Below, piece after piece: positions 27,067 through 35,331 of a DNA stretch of 64,000 nt; position 1 is the stretch's first letter, and every line of letters begins with the position of its first letter. Under the pieces are notes generated by a model, which ran no database searches, had not been told where the DNA came from, and was given only the letters and a program-made list of their open reading frames with translations. The position numbers and the translations under genes are program-made. The stretch comes from Shewanella holmiensis (lineage in GTDB: Bacteria > Pseudomonadota > Gammaproteobacteria > Enterobacterales > Shewanellaceae), in assembly GCF_025370255.1 (NCBI RefSeq), contig NZ_JAMTCD010000001.1, forward strand, positions 62,001 to 126,000. Reading direction: 5' to 3'.

Positions 27067-27739
27067 GTATCACCCACAACAAGAGTTATTGTCTCTCCAT
27101 ATTAAAGGGGAGCTGCCATTATCCATGTCTTTGGCGATATCAGCTCATGCTGAAATGTGTAGCATATGTCAGCAAAAACTTAACGCTTTAACAGAGAGTG
27201 AAACTGTTAATGTTTTTGACAATGATGTTGAGTCAAATATCAGTGTTGATATCGACTCACAGATGTCAACCTTGTTAGCACAAATGATGCAAAACACCTT
27301 AGATGATCTGGATGCTAAACCTGCTGAAGCATATATTGAAGGGGTCACTGAAGTGACAGTTAAAGACCAATCTTATCCTTTACCCCGTGCATTTAGGCAT
27401 CAAATAAAAGCTCAATGGCAAGGTATAGGCAAAGTCAGTAGATTGCGTCTCGATACTGGTGAAGAGCATGCAAGAGCAAGTTTACTACACATTGCACCAC
27501 AAGGTGAAATTCCTGAACACACTCACAAAGGTTCAGAACTGACACTGTTACTTGCGGGTGAATTTAGTGATGAATATAACACCTACAAACCAGGTGATTT
27601 CATGTTGCTTGACGAGAATCATCAGCATTCACCTAAGACCATGACAGGTTGCCTGTGTTATACAATAGTAGATGCACCCTTATACTTTACTAAAGGATTC
27701 AGCAAGTTACTAAACCCTATTGGTGAGTTAATTTACTAG
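27059..27739 (+). CDS. chrR: ChrR-type zinc-binding anti-sigma factor with cupin domain
   Basis: ChrR-like proteins hold the sigma factor inactive until singlet oxygen or organic peroxide triggers release. The 226-residue protein has an N-terminal ZAS module with the H-x3-C-x2-C motif in SAHAEMCSICQ (zinc site). The C-terminal cupin has metal-binding residues in PEHTHKGSELTLLLAGEF and DENHQHSPKT, as in other ChrR proteins. The gene starts inside the sigma stop region (overlap of eight bases). A stem-loop follows within the next 100 bp. Regulation by light or singlet oxygen is inference from family. Confidence 0.9.
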   Translation: MIKYHPQQELLSLHIKGELPLSMSLAISAHAEMCSICQQKLNALTESETVNVFDNDVESNISVDIDSQMSTLLAQMMQNTLDDLDAKPAEAYIEGVTEVTVKDQSYPLPRAFRHQIKAQWQGIGKVSRLRLDTGEEHARASLLHIAPQGEIPEHTHKGSELTLLLAGEFSDEYNTYKPGDFMLLDENHQHSPKTMTGCLCYTIVDAPLYFTKGFSKLLNPIGELIY

Positions 27740-28263
27740 TATTATTGCTTATCAGGATTTGATTGGTACATACTTTAATAGCAAATAGTTGGCAATAAAT
27801 ACTTTTAAATATTTGTTGCCAACAACATAAACTCAGTATATGCTTGCGGAAGTTTAATTACCTTGTTTATTTTGTTTACCTATCGTGAGTCTGCTCAACT
27901 TCCTTTCGTAAACCACCACAAGCTACAAAAAATACATCTGCTGAAAAGATTTAATATAAAAATATATTTATCAAACGCTTTTATTTTTGTCATTTGCTTG
28001 TCATAAACCTATGGTCAACTAGTCCAATCAAGCAGTTAACTTTTATGCGTAAATGTTAATGTTTTTAGTGAAATGATGAATTATATTTAATCAAAAATTA
28101 TGATTAAACTCTCACATTTTTCATATAAACACTTGATTAGTGTAGGATTGATAGGGTAACTTAACTAAGCTAACTTAAATCTTTCGCAACACGAAAAATG
28201 TTAAGGAATTTTATTGTTAAAACTTACATCACCCAAGGGTGAGCAAATTATTATAGAAGGAGT
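27740..28263. other. AT-rich intergenic region with a stem-loop after chrR
   Basis: This 524-bp gap has no convincing coding frame. GTTGGCAA (27788-27795) and TTGCCAAC (27816-27823), extended by AAATA/TATTT, form a strong stem-loop 50 bp after chrR. It lacks a T-run. The rest is AT-rich and holds the promoter region of the small ORF at 28270. Confidence 0.7.
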
Positions 28264-28269
28264 ATGATG

Positions 28270-28443
28270 ATGTCATACCAATTTAACGGACACGAAATTA
28301 CAGTTAACTTCCCAGTTAATTCAATTTCATCAAATAAAAATTCAATTGCTTTTACTGATTCTCAAGGTAAAAACAAAACAACCTTTTCAAAACGCATCGA
28401 AGCGTTGAACTTTATGAAATGGTTAATCAGTTCTAACAAGTAA
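28270..28443 (+). CDS. Small hypothetical protein (57-59 residues)
   Basis: I do not recognise this protein. It begins MSYQFNGHEITVNFPVNSIS and ends RIEALNFMKWLISSNK, is soluble and polar, with an amphipathic C-terminal helix and no cysteine. A strong AAGGAG (28257-28262) precedes three consecutive ATG codons (28264, 28267, 28270); spacing favours 28270. The strong ribosome binding site and ordinary codon use argue for real translation. It is isolated: non-coding sequence precedes it and a long imperfect palindrome follows. Confidence 0.7.
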   Translation: MSYQFNGHEITVNFPVNSISSNKNSIAFTDSQGKNKTTFSKRIEALNFMKWLISSNK

Positions 28444-28466
28444 ACCTCTACGCTTTGCGTACATCA

Positions 28467-28543
28467 TTTGCTCTGTTATTTAATAAACTTGGCTAACGGT
28501 ATTCTCCTCTCATTTACCGAACGTTTATTATCAACAGAGCAAA
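28467..28543. repeat. 77-bp imperfect palindrome (potential long hairpin)
   Basis: TTTGCTCTGTT (28467-28477) is the exact reverse complement of AACAGAGCAAA (28533-28543). Inside them AATAAAC/GTTTATT and CGGTA/TACCG also pair, leaving a 13-base pyrimidine-rich loop. It follows the small ORF but lacks a terminal T-run. It may be an RNA structure or a tiny mobile-element remnant. Confidence 0.7.
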
Positions 28544-28628
28544 CTGATAAATCTTTCAAAACCCTATCCAATATCTCATTCAAAACATTAAGACTGTAAA
28601 CCACAAAACTAACTATATGTAATAAAGA

Positions 28629-29612
28629 TTATTTTATAGTTAAAGCCTGCTTTCTTTGGTATCTGGGTAACATTGTGGCATTGCCTAATAAGCCACCTTG
28701 ATGGATATAAAGTATTTCACGATCTTTAAGTTCACCAGACTCAATAGTGTGTTTCAATACATTTAGTCCGATGGGGTCATAAAGTAAATCAAACTCTATT
28801 CCACTTGAATCTAATACCTGTTGCCATAGATGAAATAATGAAAGATAAAGCTTACCAAAATGGTATTTTTTACCATCATTTAGTATTTGTGGATGATGGA
28901 GAGTATTTAAAGATAACTCATCAAACTGGCTTATAAGGTAAGCATCTCCACCTACTGTGCTACAGGTTAACACCTCAATATCTAAAGTATTTTTTTGAGC
29001 CTGTTTTACAAAGTACTCTTGTAAATATAACGCTGTGGTACCTGTGCCTGATGGCAAAAATATAGATAACTTATTAATATTTTGAATAACTGCCCAATTT
29101 ATTATTTCTTTACCGAGTTCATAAATGCCAGTTTTAGCATATTCGCAACGCCCCCCTTCCGGAATAAATAAAGTTTCCAAAGCGTTATTTTTTTCTAGGT
29201 AATCTTGTTTTAATACCTTAATGGCATCATCTAAATGTTGGCAGGCATTAAACAGATTTGAAGACCAATCAATTTCAATGACATTAGCGCCATTTTTAAT
29301 CGCTTCAGAATAATTAGACCGGATTTCTGACGGTAGCCTCTGCTGTTGCTTTAAATAATCGGCAATATGACTCACATAGTAATCTAATTTCCAGCCCTTT
29401 ATTTTTGCCAATACCGATAGAGAATATAATGAATTTGCCTGCGCAGAACCGGACCCCACAACATGGGACACATCAGGAAAATCATTCACTAGAAAGTGAT
29501 AAAATTTGCGGGCTTTATTGCCACTAAAATCTGCATGTAACAAATCATCTCGTTTAATATGTATTTGTCTGCCTGCAAAGTACATCGTATCTGTAGGGCT
29601 ATTAGTTAGCAT
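28629..29612 (-). CDS. PLP-dependent enzyme, ACC deaminase/D-cysteine desulfhydrase-like
   Basis: The protein belongs to the tryptophan-synthase-beta fold of PLP enzymes. The likely PLP lysine is in HADFSGNKARKFYHF, matching the SGNK pattern of ACC deaminase and D-cysteine desulfhydrase. The phosphate-binding loop is visible as LPSGTGTTALYLQEYF, and a C-terminal YIHQGGLLG closes the active site. The length of 327 residues is normal. Start 29612 (MLTNSPTD) has a GAG five bases upstream; a TTG three codons earlier is the alternative. It may degrade a small amino acid such as D-cysteine. There are no metabolic neighbours. Confidence 0.85.
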   Translation of the reverse strand: MLTNSPTDTMYFAGRQIHIKRDDLLHADFSGNKARKFYHFLVNDFPDVSHVVGSGSAQANSLYSLSVLAKIKGWKLDYYVSHIADYLKQQQRLPSEIRSNYSEAIKNGANVIEIDWSSNLFNACQHLDDAIKVLKQDYLEKNNALETLFIPEGGRCEYAKTGIYELGKEIINWAVIQNINKLSIFLPSGTGTTALYLQEYFVKQAQKNTLDIEVLTCSTVGGDAYLISQFDELSLNTLHHPQILNDGKKYHFGKLYLSLFHLWQQVLDSSGIEFDLLYDPIGLNVLKHTIESGELKDREILYIHQGGLLGNATMLPRYQRKQALTIK

Positions 29613-29814
29613 TAATCTCAATCATAAAGTCATTAATAACGGCATTGTATCTAACTTTAGTTAAAAGCCGCTATATTTAGTCTAATTGCTCATTTTATTT
29701 GTTTCACTATTCGTAAAAATCAGCCTTATACTAACAATATCATACACTTAAATATTGGCACAATAAGTGCTTATACTAAATGTGATTGAATTTAAACTGT
29801 AAAAAGGAACTCAA

Positions 29815-30228
29815 ATGGCTATTTTTAGGCTGATATTTAATATTGCATGGTTTGTACTGGGTGGTTTTGTAATGGGATTAGCCTGGTGGTTAGCTGGGAT
29901 ATTGTGTTTTATCAGCATAATCGGTATTCCATTTGGCCGCGCTTGTTTCGTTATAGGCGAAATGGCTTTTTGGCCTTTTGGTCAGCAAACCGTTAATCGC
30001 AGACAGTTAACGGGTGAACATGATTTAGGCACAGGCACAATGGGAATGGTTGGTAATATTATTTGGTTTTTATTCTTCGGAATTTGGTTAGCGATAGGCC
30101 ATTTAACCCATGCCTTAGCTTGTTTTATTACCATTATTGGTATTCCATTTGGTATACAACACTTGAAACTTGCCTTATTAAGCTTAACGCCAATTGGTCA
30201 AACAATTGTACCAACAGAGCAATGTTAA
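29815..30228 (+). CDS. yccF: YccF family inner-membrane protein
   Basis: This 137-residue polytopic membrane protein carries two copies of the YccF domain: GILCFISIIGIPFGRACF near residues 28-45 and ALACFITIIGIPFGIQHLK near residues 98-116. That internal duplication is the family hallmark. Its biological function is not established. The start has AAAGGA upstream. Its stop overlaps, tail to tail, the stop codon of the convergent binding-protein gene by four bases (TTAA). Confidence 0.93.
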   Translation: MAIFRLIFNIAWFVLGGFVMGLAWWLAGILCFISIIGIPFGRACFVIGEMAFWPFGQQTVNRRQLTGEHDLGTGTMGMVGNIIWFLFFGIWLAIGHLTHALACFITIIGIPFGIQHLKLALLSLTPIGQTIVPTEQC

Positions 30229-30992
30229 TGGCCTTGATGCTTACTTGATTCAATCAAGTAAGCATCCATCATTTGTTGTGCATCAAATTGAGATAACCCC
30301 CTATTAATCACTTTCTGCCATTTACGGCCTTGATCATTATTATTGAAAGCGATATGCAAACTTTTTAGTGCCAATGGCTTAGAATTCAATTGCAGTAAGT
30401 GCGAAATCCCCGCTATCTTAGGTTCATGCTGAAGATATTGATAGACATTGTAATCAATAACAATAGCGTCGATTCTTCCAGCGGCTAATTTCAAGATGTT
30501 CTGCCGTTCATCATTAGCTTCTTCAAAGGGTTGTCGCCCATCTCTAATCATATTGTCTATTTCATCAGTATTAACATATCCCTTCACAACACCGAGAGTG
30601 TAGTTATTCAAATCTGATAAGACCGTCAACTTTATTGGGGTGCTTCTTCGTTGTAATAACCCTATCGGACTACTTCCTAAAGAATTTGAGAATATAAAAT
30701 CATTAGTCACATTAAGATATTCAGGAAAATAACCGCTATTGCCCCCCTTTTTGGCGACTCTAATTGCTCTGTTCCAAGGCAATACCGACACTTTTAACTC
30801 ATGCCCTTCATAACTAAGTGCCTGCTGCACGATCTGGCTGGTCACGCCTTTTTCAATGAGATTGACTCCAGTAAATGGCGGCCACTCTAAAGTTGACAGC
30901 TCAAGCGTATCTGCCGTTAACTGCGCAGATAACAGGATTACGATTGCACCTATGTTATAAGCAAGCTTGTGACGGCTTAGCATTGAAACCAT
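30225..30992 (-). CDS. Periplasmic substrate-binding protein (SBP_bac_3 family)
   Basis: The 255-residue protein has a signal peptide ending near residue 27 and the two-lobe SBP_bac_3 fold (LSTLEWPPFTGVNLIEKGVT, then VSVLPWNRAIRVAKKGGNSG and GVVKGYVNTDEID). It resembles stand-alone amino-acid-type binding proteins common in Shewanella rather than a full ABC transporter, since no permease or ATPase is adjacent. AAGGGG precedes the ATG at 30992. The ligand is unknown; signalling or sensory roles are possible. Confidence 0.85.
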   Translation of the reverse strand: MVSMLSRHKLAYNIGAIVILLSAQLTADTLELSTLEWPPFTGVNLIEKGVTSQIVQQALSYEGHELKVSVLPWNRAIRVAKKGGNSGYFPEYLNVTNDFIFSNSLGSSPIGLLQRRSTPIKLTVLSDLNNYTLGVVKGYVNTDEIDNMIRDGRQPFEEANDERQNILKLAAGRIDAIVIDYNVYQYLQHEPKIAGISHLLQLNSKPLALKSLHIAFNNNDQGRKWQKVINRGLSQFDAQQMMDAYLIESSKHQGH

Positions 30993-31151
30993 TTATGCCC
31001 CTTAAAAAATTACCTTCGATAATTCAGTGATATAATAATTGAACCGTTTTTTAAATTGCCACAAATAATATCTTTATAGCAGGTGCTTAACGGCATATAA
31101 AATAAACACTATTATTCAATAATAGTACAGACTCATTTTTTGGTGAAACTT

Positions 31152-31613
31152 ATGAATTATTGGTTGATGAAATCAGAGCCAGATGAATTTAGCATTGATG
31201 ATTTACAATTGAGTAAAGATCAAAAAACAGCATGGCAAGGTATTCGAAACTATCAAGCGAGAAATTTTTTACGAGATCAGGTAAAGCAAAATGATTTAGT
31301 CTTTTTCTACCACTCCAGCTGTAAAGTTCCTGCTATCGTCGGATTAGTAGAGGTAAGCCAGGCGGCAACAGTCGATATGAGCGCTTTTGATATCAACTCC
31401 ACTTATTTTGATAAAAAGTCCGACATCGCTAACCCCAAATGGATTCAAGTTGAATTACATTTTATGGAAAAGTTTAACCGGCCTATTTCGCTAAAGCAGC
31501 TGAAAGCCGATCCACGGTTAACCAGTATGGTTTTAGTCGCTAAAGGGGCAAGGTTAAGTGTACAGCCAGTATCAACAGAAGAGTTTGAGCATATTATGTT
31601 TTTAAGTCGATAG
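31152..31613 (+). CDS. EVE domain-containing protein
   Basis: The 153-residue protein starts MNYWLMKSEPDEFSIDDLQL and continues with WQGIRNYQARNFLRDQVKQND and DLVFFYHSSC. This is the PUA-like EVE domain related to thymocyte nuclear protein 1 and YcaR-like bacterial proteins. EVE/YTH/ASCH-type domains read modified bases, but the role of bacterial stand-alone EVE proteins is not settled. Start 31152 fits the family N-terminus; a TTG four codons upstream is unlikely. A 16-bp tandem duplication spans the stop codon, so the C-terminus is unaffected. A terminator hairpin follows. Confidence 0.92.
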   Translation: MNYWLMKSEPDEFSIDDLQLSKDQKTAWQGIRNYQARNFLRDQVKQNDLVFFYHSSCKVPAIVGLVEVSQAATVDMSAFDINSTYFDKKSDIANPKWIQVELHFMEKFNRPISLKQLKADPRLTSMVLVAKGARLSVQPVSTEEFEHIMFLSR

Positions 31614-31632
31614 TCATTTAAGTCGATAGTCA
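31601..31632. repeat. 16-bp tandem duplication across the EVE stop codon
   Basis: TTTAAGTCGATAGTCA occurs twice in perfect succession (31601-31616, 31617-31632). The first copy contains the stop codon of the EVE gene, so translation is unchanged. Confidence 0.9.
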
Positions 31633-31670
31633 TTTACATCGAAAAAAGCGACAAATCGATAGAATATAGA

Positions 31671-31725
31671 GCGGGCTCATATAACAACTAACAAATAATA
31701 TAGTGTTATATGAGTCGCAGTTTTT
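31671..31725 (+). terminator. Rho-independent terminator of the EVE gene
   Basis: CTCATATAACA (31676-31686) and TGTTATATGAG (31704-31714) form an 11-bp stem. Outer GCG/CGC pairing and a run of five T follow. Confidence 0.8.
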
Positions 31726-31740
31726 ACATGGTGTCACTAA

Positions 31741-31989
31741 GTCATGTTGAGTTTTGCTGGTTGAGTTTTGTTAGCGTTAAAAACGTGTTAATTGAGGTAA
31801 AGGATACTTCTTGGTTATAGAAAAAACCAAGCAACAAAACGTCAAACAGATTTACCCGCACACCTCTGGATGCAATTATTGGCCACTCTTACCGGTTATC
31901 GACTTATTATGTAGCATCTCTACACTGCAACTCTGCCTAGTAATAATGACCAACCACTCACTGAAATAACCTCGAAGTTTAACAGGCCT
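31741..31989. mobile_element. MITE-like repeat, copy A (degenerate)
   Basis: This copy matches copy B (55125-55402). It shares the 20-base core GTTATCGACTTATTATGTAG exactly (31895-31914), the left-end TTTTGCTGGTTGAGTTTTG region and the right-end AACAGGCCT. A central hairpin uses different bases (CTTGGTT at 31810 and AACCAAG at 31825), so structure rather than sequence is kept. It is non-coding and lies at the convergent junction of the EVE and TIGR00266 genes. Confidence 0.75.
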
Positions 31990-32011
31990 CAGTAACACTC
32001 ATGGATATTCA

Positions 32012-32767
32012 TTACTGTTCGCCCTGGGCAATACCGCCTTTTGAAGGTGCATGAGCGATAATGCGATCTGCCATGCGCGAGAAAGGTAATGATTGTAGCC
32101 AGACAGTTCCATGGCCTTGTAACGTGGCTAAAAATAGCCCTTCACCACCAAAAACCATTGATTTTAATGAGCCAGAACGTTGAATGTCATAATCTATACC
32201 TGGTGAGAAACCCACTAAACAGCCGGTGTCTACTCTCAGTACTTCGCCTTTTAGTTCTTTTTTTATCAAGGTGCCACCAGCATGAATAAACACCATGCCA
32301 TCACCTTTTAAACTTTGTAGTATGAAACCTTCACCGCCAAAAAAGCCTGCGCCTAAGCGACGATTGAATTTCATCGTGACATTAGTGCCTAAAGCCGCGG
32401 CTAAAAAGCTGTCTTTTTGGCAAATGATTTCGCCTTGATGCTTTGACAAATCGACGGCCAACACACTACCAGGATAAGGGGCTGCAAATGCAACTTTACG
32501 TTTTCCATGGCCCTCATTAGTAAAATGAGTCATAAAAATACTCTCACCAGTAAATGCGCGTTTCCCCGCACCGAGTATTTTTCCGAAAAAACCTGATTCA
32601 GGTTCTGAGCCATCGCCCATTTTGGCTTCAAAGGCGATATCCTGCTCCATATAATTCATCGCCCCAGCTTCAGCGATGACGGTTTCTTGCGGATCGAGTT
32701 CAATTTCGACTAACTGCATACTTGAGCCGATGATTTCAAAATCCACTTCGTGGCACTGCTTACTCAT
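32012..32767 (-). CDS. TIGR00266 (AIM24-like) protein
   Basis: The 251-residue protein is a TIGR00266/AIM24-type beta-sandwich protein: [60 protein letters not shown] and [20 protein letters not shown]. Repeated glycine-rich turns of this kind are characteristic. No catalytic residue is known for the family. No signal peptide is seen. Its promoter region carries a short inverted repeat. Confidence 0.93.
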   Translation of the reverse strand: MSKQCHEVDFEIIGSSMQLVEIELDPQETVIAEAGAMNYMEQDIAFEAKMGDGSEPESGFFGKILGAGKRAFTGESIFMTHFTNEGHGKRKVAFAAPYPGSVLAVDLSKHQGEIICQKDSFLAAALGTNVTMKFNRRLGAGFFGGEGFILQSLKGDGMVFIHAGGTLIKKELKGEVLRVDTGCLVGFSPGIDYDIQRSGSLKSMVFGGEGLFLATLQGHGTVWLQSLPFSRMADRIIAHAPSKGGIAQGEQ

Positions 32768-32822
32768 TAGTCACTCCTGTAACATAGAATTACTGAATTA
32801 ATTATTCAAACAACTTAAAGGT

Positions 32823-32841
32823 GTTGACATAATATGTCAAC
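32823..32841. promoter_or_regulatory. Inverted repeat upstream of the TIGR00266 gene
   Basis: GTTGACAT and ATGTCAAC are inverted with three bases between. On the minus strand the element embeds a TTGACA hexamer, so it is a promoter or operator candidate for the TIGR00266 gene about 56 bp downstream. Confidence 0.4.
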
Positions 32842-32964
32842 ATTGTATTTCAGCTTAACACGCCGATATCTTGCTGATGAACCGCTCTGCTAGGCATTTT
32901 GCAAGATAATATTAAGTAGAATGGCCTGTGATATTGAATCCATCTTATCCATATGTTATCTAAA

Positions 32965-33894
32965 TCATCCTAGCCCTGTTGTATTTAACTCTTTGGAACC
33001 TTGAAACTCAAAGCGGGTAAACTCATCAAGAATTAACTCTGTGAATAACTGTCCAGCTCTCCCTAATGGCCGTTCAAGTGTCGAAACCAATTGTGGTGTA
33101 AAACTGAATCGATTACCGCCAATAAAATCAACGGGTTTTAATTGATGGGACTGTAATTCCTCTTGAATTAAAAATGCTGGCATCCAACCAAAACCGAGTC
33201 CTTTTAACAGGGCATTTTTTTTCATAATAAACCCCGACAAATAAAAAACTTTATCTCCACCAAACTGCATTTCATCTCGAACTAATCTTTGCGGTGACGA
33301 ATCTTGAATAGTCAACTCAACGTGTTGTTGTAGTTCGGTTAGACTGACATTTTTAAGGGCAACCAAGGGGTGTTGGCAACTGGCAACCAAAATACTGGTA
33401 ATAGTCGGCAATGCTTTAGGATGGTAATTGGGACCAGCTAGATAATCTTTTACCAGCATAAGATCGGCATTATCACGCTCAAACCTGTGTTGCACGCCCC
33501 CCAAAAACTCCATATTCAATTGTATCTTGGTTGGCACTTTATGCTCAGCCATGCGCTTTAAAGCTGTCATGATGGGTTCCATAGGTAACGCGCCATCAAT
33601 GACTAACTCTAACTTGGGCTCCCAGCCTTCACTGAAGCGACTAGCAAGATGCTCTATATTCGCTAAATGCTGCAACAAGCGTTGTCCTTCTGCCAAAATC
33701 ACTCGCCCCTCTGGAGTTAACTCAGCACGATATTGATCACGGTTAAATAGGCTCACGCCAAGATGCTGCTCTAACTTTTTAACCTGATAACTCACCGCAG
33801 ACTGTGCCTTATGCAGTTTTTCTGAGGCTTTAGCAAAACTCCCTTCTTCAACTAATACCTGTAAAACCTTAAATGCATCTACATCTATGCGCAT
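32965..33894 (-). CDS. LysR family regulator divergent from the homogentisate genes
   Basis: The 309-residue protein has the LysR N-terminal helix-turn-helix (MRIDVDAFKVLQVLVEEGSF, then KLHKAQSAVSYQVKKLEQHLG and VSLFNRDQYRAELTPEGRV) and a normal-length effector-binding domain. The start at 33894 has AAAGGA upstream; a longer frame to 33957 adds unrelated residues. It lies divergent from the homogentisate-dioxygenase-like and hppD genes, so it is the likely regulator of aromatic catabolism. A classical LysR-type inverted repeat lies 24-43 bp upstream of its start. The effector is unknown. Confidence 0.87.
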   Translation of the reverse strand: MRIDVDAFKVLQVLVEEGSFAKASEKLHKAQSAVSYQVKKLEQHLGVSLFNRDQYRAELTPEGRVILAEGQRLLQHLANIEHLASRFSEGWEPKLELVIDGALPMEPIMTALKRMAEHKVPTKIQLNMEFLGGVQHRFERDNADLMLVKDYLAGPNYHPKALPTITSILVASCQHPLVALKNVSLTELQQHVELTIQDSSPQRLVRDEMQFGGDKVFYLSGFIMKKNALLKGLGFGWMPAFLIQEELQSHQLKPVDFIGGNRFSFTPQLVSTLERPLGRAGQLFTELILDEFTRFEFQGSKELNTTGLG

Positions 33895-33917
33895 AAAACT
33901 GTCCTTTATCGTGTAAA

Positions 33918-33937
33918 ATTCGATTTTTGTATCGAAT
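33918..33937. promoter_or_regulatory. Candidate LysR operator between the LysR gene and the homogentisate operon
   Basis: ATTCGAT and ATCGAAT are exact inverted arms separated by six bases, fitting the T-N11-A pattern of LysR sites. A weaker inverted pair (TGTAT/ATACA, about 33950-33967) lies nearby. Autoregulation and control of the divergent operon are inferred from position. Confidence 0.55.
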
Positions 33938-34125
33938 AACTGCCAGAGGTGTATCAATTTAAATACAATCTAAAAAACTGATTGAGTCTAACGGTTTATT
34001 ATTCTTTTTTTTGTTCATCCAAGCAACTAAATTGAATGAATCTATGCAACATAGATCACATTATTTTCGCTAATCGTGCGTTAGATGAGATTGAGTGTTT
34101 GTATCATCGGGTTAAGGAAGCTGTT

Positions 34126-35286
34126 ATGCCATTTTATGTAAAACAAGGCGAGATCCCCACAAAGCGCCATATCGCATTCGAAAAAGACAATGGCGAGCTG
34201 TACCGAGAAGAGTTATTCTCAACCCATGGTTTCTCAAATATTTATTCTAATAAATACCATCACAACATGCCGACGAAGGCGATCAATGTGGTGCCTTATG
34301 CTGTAGACCATGGACAAGAGTGGCAAGACTCACTCATTCAAAATTATAAGCTAGATTCTCGCATCGCTGATTGTGAGGGTAATTTTTTTAGTAGCCGTAA
34401 CAAAATATTTTATAACAGTGATGTAGCCCTCTACACTGCAAAGGTGACCAATAGCACCCATGAGTTTTACCGTAATGCCTATGCTGACGAAGTGGTATTT
34501 GTACATGAGGGCGAAGGTCAATTACTCAGCGAATATGGAGTCATTGAAGTCAAAAAGTGGGATTATTTAGTTATCCCTCGTGGCACAACTTATCAATTAA
34601 CCTTCAATGATTACAGTAATGTACGTTTATTTGTTATTGAGTCGTTTTCTATGGTTGAAGTGCCTAAACATTTCCGTAATGAATATGGCCAATTACTTGA
34701 ATCAGCGCCCTATTGTGAACGTGATATTCGCACACCTGAATTAACCGATGCCATTGTAGAAAAAGGTGAATTTCCTTTGGTGTGTAAGTTTGGTGATAAA
34801 TATCAGCAAATGACTTTGGAATGGCATCCATTTGACCTAGTCGGTTGGGATGGCTGTGTTTATCCTTGGGCATTTAATATCGCTGAGTATGCACCCAAAG
34901 TAGGTAAAATCCACTTACCACCTTCGGATCATTTAGTGTTTACCGCACATAATTTTGTGGTGTGTAATTTTGTACCACGTCCATATGATTTCCACCCAAA
35001 ATCAATACCCGCGCCTTATTACCATAACAATATCGACAGTGATGAAGTCTTATATTATGTCGATGGTGATTTTATGAGTCGTACAGGTATTGAAGCAGGC
35101 TTCATGACGTTACATCAAAAAGGCGTGCCACATGGCCCTCAGCCTGGGCGAACTGAAGCATCTATCGGTAAAAAAGACACTTACGAATACGCAGTGATGG
35201 TCGATACTTTCGCCCCACTTAATCTTACTTCCCATGTTAAAAATTGCATGAGTGAAGACTACAACCGCTCTTGGTTAGAAAACTAA
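34126..35286 (+). CDS. hmgA: Homogentisate 1,2-dioxygenase-like protein (cupin fold)
   Basis: This 386-residue protein starts MPFYVKQGEIPTKRHIAFEK and includes YHHNMPTKAINVVPYAVDHG. Its likely iron ligands lie in YYHNNIDSDEVLYYVDGDF (H and E) and KGVPHGPQPG (H), which mirrors the H-E-H set of homogentisate dioxygenase. It is shorter than the usual 430-440 residues, so a variant family is likely. Start 34126 has AAGGAAG seven bases upstream; the frame to 34036 adds 30 unrelated residues. With hppD downstream it would open the ring of homogentisate made from tyrosine. Maleylacetoacetate isomerase and fumarylacetoacetase are not in the window. Confidence 0.82.
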   Translation: MPFYVKQGEIPTKRHIAFEKDNGELYREELFSTHGFSNIYSNKYHHNMPTKAINVVPYAVDHGQEWQDSLIQNYKLDSRIADCEGNFFSSRNKIFYNSDVALYTAKVTNSTHEFYRNAYADEVVFVHEGEGQLLSEYGVIEVKKWDYLVIPRGTTYQLTFNDYSNVRLFVIESFSMVEVPKHFRNEYGQLLESAPYCERDIRTPELTDAIVEKGEFPLVCKFGDKYQQMTLEWHPFDLVGWDGCVYPWAFNIAEYAPKVGKIHLPPSDHLVFTAHNFVVCNFVPRPYDFHPKSIPAPYYHNNIDSDEVLYYVDGDFMSRTGIEAGFMTLHQKGVPHGPQPGRTEASIGKKDTYEYAVMVDTFAPLNLTSHVKNCMSEDYNRSWLEN

Positions 35287-35331
35287 GTCACTCAGTGTGA
35301 AGCGCGTTGAAATATAACGAGGAATAACAAC

